This document shows positions 32,941-35,217 of a stretch of 35,217 bases of DNA, one piece after another (positions within the stretch are counted from its first letter, which is position 1; every line of letters begins with the position of its first letter). Source of the stretch: CAZNKU01 sp045654805. Its GTDB lineage: Bacteria > Bacillota > Clostridia > Monoglobales > Firm-18. The notes beneath the pieces are model-generated. The model did no database searches and was not told the DNA's origin. It worked only from the letters and a program-made list of their open reading frames with translations. Location of the stretch: assembly GCA_045654805.1 (NCBI GenBank), contig JAZOOD010000013.1, positions 1-35,217 on the forward strand, in the 5' to 3' direction. A program made the translations under genes and the position numbers.

Positions 32941-33170
32941 CAGGAGGTTGCAGGTTGGTGATTAACCTGGTTTTTCTGCGGAGATTGTCCAGTTTTTAAA
33001 GCCGGGCGCCAATCACAAACTACTTATTTCAACAGAATATTTATGCCCTAATTTTCGTTGTTGTTACGGCATAAGTATGTATTTTACTCAGTAGTTTTCT
33101 GCCCAGTTTTCCCCGAAGGTGAAATCTGGGTTTTTAAATGGCCCACTCGATACGCCCGGGTGAGTGTAAA
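32941..33170 (+). ncRNA. Structured leader RNA of the S10 operon (candidate ribosomal-protein-binding regulator)
   Basis: The leader is more GC-rich than other intergenic DNA here and contains many complementary segments: GTGATT (32958-32963) with AATCAC (33011-33016); CTGG (32967-32970) with CCAG (32989-32992); AAACTACT (33017-33024) with AGTAGTTT (33090-33097), enclosing TTATGCC (33041-33047) with GGCATAA (33068-33074); CCCAG-TTTTC (33102-33111) with GAAATCTGGG (33121-33130); and CACTC (33144-33148) with GAGTG (33162-33166). CCGGGCG (33002-33008) is complementary to CGCCCGG (33153-33159) in the loop of the last hairpin. In E. coli this operon is controlled by L4 through its leader; the effector here is unknown. 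I see no T-tract terminator, so control of translation or stability is as likely as attenuation. Confidence 0.75.
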
Positions 33171-33190
33171 GAATTAAGGAGGAAATTATA

Positions 33191-33505
33191 ATGGCAGCAG
33201 TAAAAGAAAAAATCAGAATCAGACTTAAGGCGTATGACCACGTTTTAATTGATCAGTCAGCTGAAAAAATCGTGGAAACAGCTAAAAGAACAGGTGCCAC
33301 AGTATCAGGCCCTATTCCATTGCCTACAAAGAAGGAAATCGTTACAATCCTACGTGCGGTTCACAAGTATAAAGATTCTCGTGAACAGTTCGAAATGAGA
33401 ACACACAAAAGATTGATCGATATCTTGTCACCGTCTCAGAAAACAGTTGAGACACTAATGAGATTGGACTTGCCTGCAGGTGTTGATATAGAAATTAAGC
33501 TTTAA
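33191..33505 (+). CDS. rpsJ: 30S ribosomal protein S10
   Basis: 104-residue ribosomal protein of the 30S head that also acts as NusE in transcription antitermination. Visible: IRIRLKAYDHVLIDQSAEKIV near the N-terminus and GPIPLPTKKEI, both highly conserved; C-terminal LDLPAGVDIEIKL. Start ATG is eight bases after AAGGAGG. First gene of the S10 operon. A small hairpin ATACC-TCG-GGTAT (33514-33526) lies between it and rplC with no T tract. Confidence 0.98.
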   Translation: MAAVKEKIRIRLKAYDHVLIDQSAEKIVETAKRTGATVSGPIPLPTKKEIVTILRAVHKYKDSREQFEMRTHKRLIDILSPSQKTVETLMRLDLPAGVDIEIKL

Positions 33506-33584
33506 TTTCTCAGATACCTCGGGTATTAGGTCATGTTTGCAGCAATCGCTGTAAACCAATAACCATATAGAAAGGAAGAATAGT

Positions 33585-34220
33585 ATGCAGAAAGCAATCT
33601 TGGCTAAGAAACTGGGTATGACTCAGATTTTTGACGAAACAGGTAAAGTAATACCTGTAACAGTTATCGAAGCCGGACCAAACGCAGTTGTTCAGAAGAA
33701 GACTGTGGAAAACGACGGTTATGATGCCGTACAGGTTGGTTTTGTTGATCTTAAAGAAAAGAAAACAAACAAACCTACAAAAGGACACTTTGCAAAAGCA
33801 GGTGTTACACCAAAGAAATTTATCAAGGAATTCAGACTTGACGATGTTTCAAACCTAAACGTTGGGGATGAAATCAAAGCTGATATCTTTGAAGCAGGTG
33901 AAAAAGTAGACGTTGCCGGAATCACAAAAGGTAAAGGCTTCGCAGGTACAATCAAAAGATGGGGCCAGCACAGAGGTCCTATGACTCACGGTTCAGGTTA
34001 TCACAGAGGCCCTGGTTCAATGGGTATGTGTTCTGATCCAGGTCGTGTATTCAAGGGTAAGAGATTACCTGGACACATGGGTGTTGAAAGAGTAACAATT
34101 CAGAACCTTGCAGTGGTTAAGGTAGACGCTGATAAGAACATCATTCTTATCAAGGGTGGTTTGCCTGGACCTAAAGGCGGTCTTCTAATTGTTAAAAATA
34201 CAGTTAAAGGTCGTAAGTAG
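33585..34220 (+). CDS. rplC: 50S ribosomal protein L3
   Basis: 211-residue 50S protein near the peptidyl transferase centre and an early assembly protein. Visible: KAILAKKLGMTQIFDETGKVIPVTVIEAGP-type start, GKGFAGTIKRW, and HGSGYHRGPGSMG, which contains the conserved histidine-glycine loop. Start ATG follows AAGGAAG. Confidence 0.98.
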   Translation: MQKAILAKKLGMTQIFDETGKVIPVTVIEAGPNAVVQKKTVENDGYDAVQVGFVDLKEKKTNKPTKGHFAKAGVTPKKFIKEFRLDDVSNLNVGDEIKADIFEAGEKVDVAGITKGKGFAGTIKRWGQHRGPMTHGSGYHRGPGSMGMCSDPGRVFKGKRLPGHMGVERVTIQNLAVVKVDADKNIILIKGGLPGPKGGLLIVKNTVKGRK

Positions 34221-34240
34221 TAGGGAAGGAGGAAAACACA

Positions 34241-34861
34241 GTGCCAAAAACAACATTATATAATACAAAAGCTGAAAAGGTTGGCGAAATCGAACTTAGC
34301 GACGCTATATTCGGTATAGATGCTAACAAAGAAGCTATGCACACTATGGTTGTTATTTATCTTGCAGACCAGAGACAGGGTACACAGAGTACAAAGACTC
34401 GTACAGAAGTACGTGGCGGCGGAAGAAAACCTTGGAGACAAAAGGGTACAGGTCGCGCAAGACAGGGTAGCATCCGCGCTCCACAGTGGACCGGCGGTGG
34501 TGTTGCTTTGGGACCAAAACCAAGAAGTTACCGTTTTACAGTAAACAAGAAGCTTCGTAGATTGGCATTCAAATCTGCTCTTTCTACAAAGGTTGTTGAA
34601 AATGATATTATTGTAATTGACGAACTTAAGCTTGATTCATTCAAGACAAAGGAAATGGCTGCAATTCTTAAAGCTTTCGAAGCTGACAACGCTTTGGTTG
34701 TTACTTTGGGTAAGGACGAAAACGTAGTTAGAAGTGCTGCAAATATTCCTGGTATCAAAACATCAATGGCTGAAAACCTTAACGTATATGATGTTCTTAA
34801 ATATAACAAGTTCATCGTAACTAAGGATGCCGTTTCTAAAATTGAGGAGGTGTATGCATAA
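34241..34861 (+). CDS. rplD: 50S ribosomal protein L4
   Basis: 206-residue protein lining the exit tunnel; in Enterobacteria it represses this operon, making it the leading candidate ligand for the leader upstream. Visible: the extended tunnel loop TRTEVRGGGRKPWRQKGTG followed by ARQGSIRAPQW. Starts at a GTG behind GGAAGGAGG. Its TAA shares a base with the rplW ATG. Confidence 0.98.
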   Translation: MPKTTLYNTKAEKVGEIELSDAIFGIDANKEAMHTMVVIYLADQRQGTQSTKTRTEVRGGGRKPWRQKGTGRARQGSIRAPQWTGGGVALGPKPRSYRFTVNKKLRRLAFKSALSTKVVENDIIVIDELKLDSFKTKEMAAILKAFEADNALVVTLGKDENVVRSAANIPGIKTSMAENLNVYDVLKYNKFIVTKDAVSKIEEVYA

Positions 34862-35157
34862 TGGCTAAAACAGCATACGATATTATCCGTAAGCCTATCA
34901 TTACTGAAAAGTCAATGAATGCAACAGCAGAAAAGAAGTACACCTTTAAAGTAGACGTTAATGCTAACAAGATTGAAATCAAAAAAGCAGTTGAAGAAAT
35001 CTTTGGCGTAAAAGTTGAGAAAGTTAATACAATTAATGTTCTTGGCAAGTTTAAGAGAATGGGTGTACACGTTGGAAAACGTGCAGACTGGAAAAAGGCA
35101 ATCGTTAAACTTACAGACGACAGCAAAACAATCGAATTTTTCGAAGGTATGAACTAA
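34861..35157 (+). CDS. rplW: 50S ribosomal protein L23
   Basis: 98-residue protein at the tunnel exit, the docking site for trigger factor and SRP. Visible: DIIRKPIITEKSMN at 7-20, TFKVDVNANKIEIKKAVEEI, and VNTINVLGKFKRMG. Coupled to rplD through TAATG. Confidence 0.98.
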   Translation: MAKTAYDIIRKPIITEKSMNATAEKKYTFKVDVNANKIEIKKAVEEIFGVKVEKVNTINVLGKFKRMGVHVGKRADWKKAIVKLTDDSKTIEFFEGMN

Positions 35158-35198
35158 TTCCGGTCGGAATCTCAAAACTTAAAAAGGAGTGAAAAACA

Positions 35199-35217
35199 GT
35201 GGCAATTAAGAAATTCA
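35199..35217 (+). CDS. rplB: 50S ribosomal protein L2, first codons only (cut by window edge)
   Basis: GTG start ten bases after AAGGAG, encoding MAIKKF before the window ends. MAIKKF is the usual L2 N-terminus and rplB always follows rplW in this operon. Confidence 0.9.

Noticed and set aside
33506..33584. Terminator or regulatory element between rpsJ and rplC
   Set aside because: The small hairpin ATACC-TCG-GGTAT has no T tract, and the S10 operon must be read through here.

Overview
The window is AT-rich chromosomal DNA of an endospore-lineage, Gram-positive anaerobe of the Clostridia type. The evidence is strong AGGAGG-type ribosome binding sites, frequent TTG/GTG starts, Firmicutes-type ParABS with two parS sites, forespore and mother-cell sporulation genes (spoIIAA-spoIIAB-sigF, spoVAC, ylbJ, yqfC, yqfD), a class A RNase P RNA and several SLH-domain surface proteins. 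A complete-looking KDG catabolic cluster suggests use of uronate sugars such as pectin; a Monoglobus-like or related gut Clostridia is a guess that the sequence alone cannot settle.

Layout. 1-6022: origin-proximal block. dnaA (minus, cut by the window edge) and ispE (minus) diverge from a parA-parB-membrane coiled-coil protein-serS operon; the ispE/parA divergent region holds two 26-bp palindromes centred on parS. 6049-7390: a DUF4380-like protein and a small membrane protein converge on a shared terminator. 7510-13847 (all minus): flavoprotein-dgt-dnaG-rpoD-trmK-nif3 and then rnpB, a version of the macromolecular synthesis operon in which the RNase P RNA overlaps the nif3 stop codon. 14077-16823 (plus): SDR dehydrogenase (KduD-like), KDPG aldolase and KDG kinase, together converting a keto-deoxy uronate to KDG, then KDPG, then pyruvate and glyceraldehyde 3-phosphate; an internal terminator hairpin separates the first gene from the other two. 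16869-21595: two divergently transcribed SLH proteins. 21577-26235 (minus): yqfC-yqfD-phoH-ybeY-era-yqzL-like-recO. 26316-29464 (plus): ylbJ, spoIIAA, spoIIAB, sigF, spoVAC. 29490-32695: a large acidic SLH protein behind two tandem promoters, probably the highly expressed S-layer protein and a full-length paralogue of the 878-residue SLH protein. 32881-35217: S10 ribosomal protein operon (rpsJ, rplC, rplD, rplW, start of rplB), preceded by a leader of about 275 nt that folds into several helices.

Most genes are conserved and confidently named. The least explained material is the S10-operon leader with a possible GC-only long-range pairing, the coiled-coil membrane protein between parB and serS, the modular SLH protein at 19735-21552, and the leader of the S-layer gene. 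I found no CRISPR array, insertion sequence, prophage or tRNA gene.
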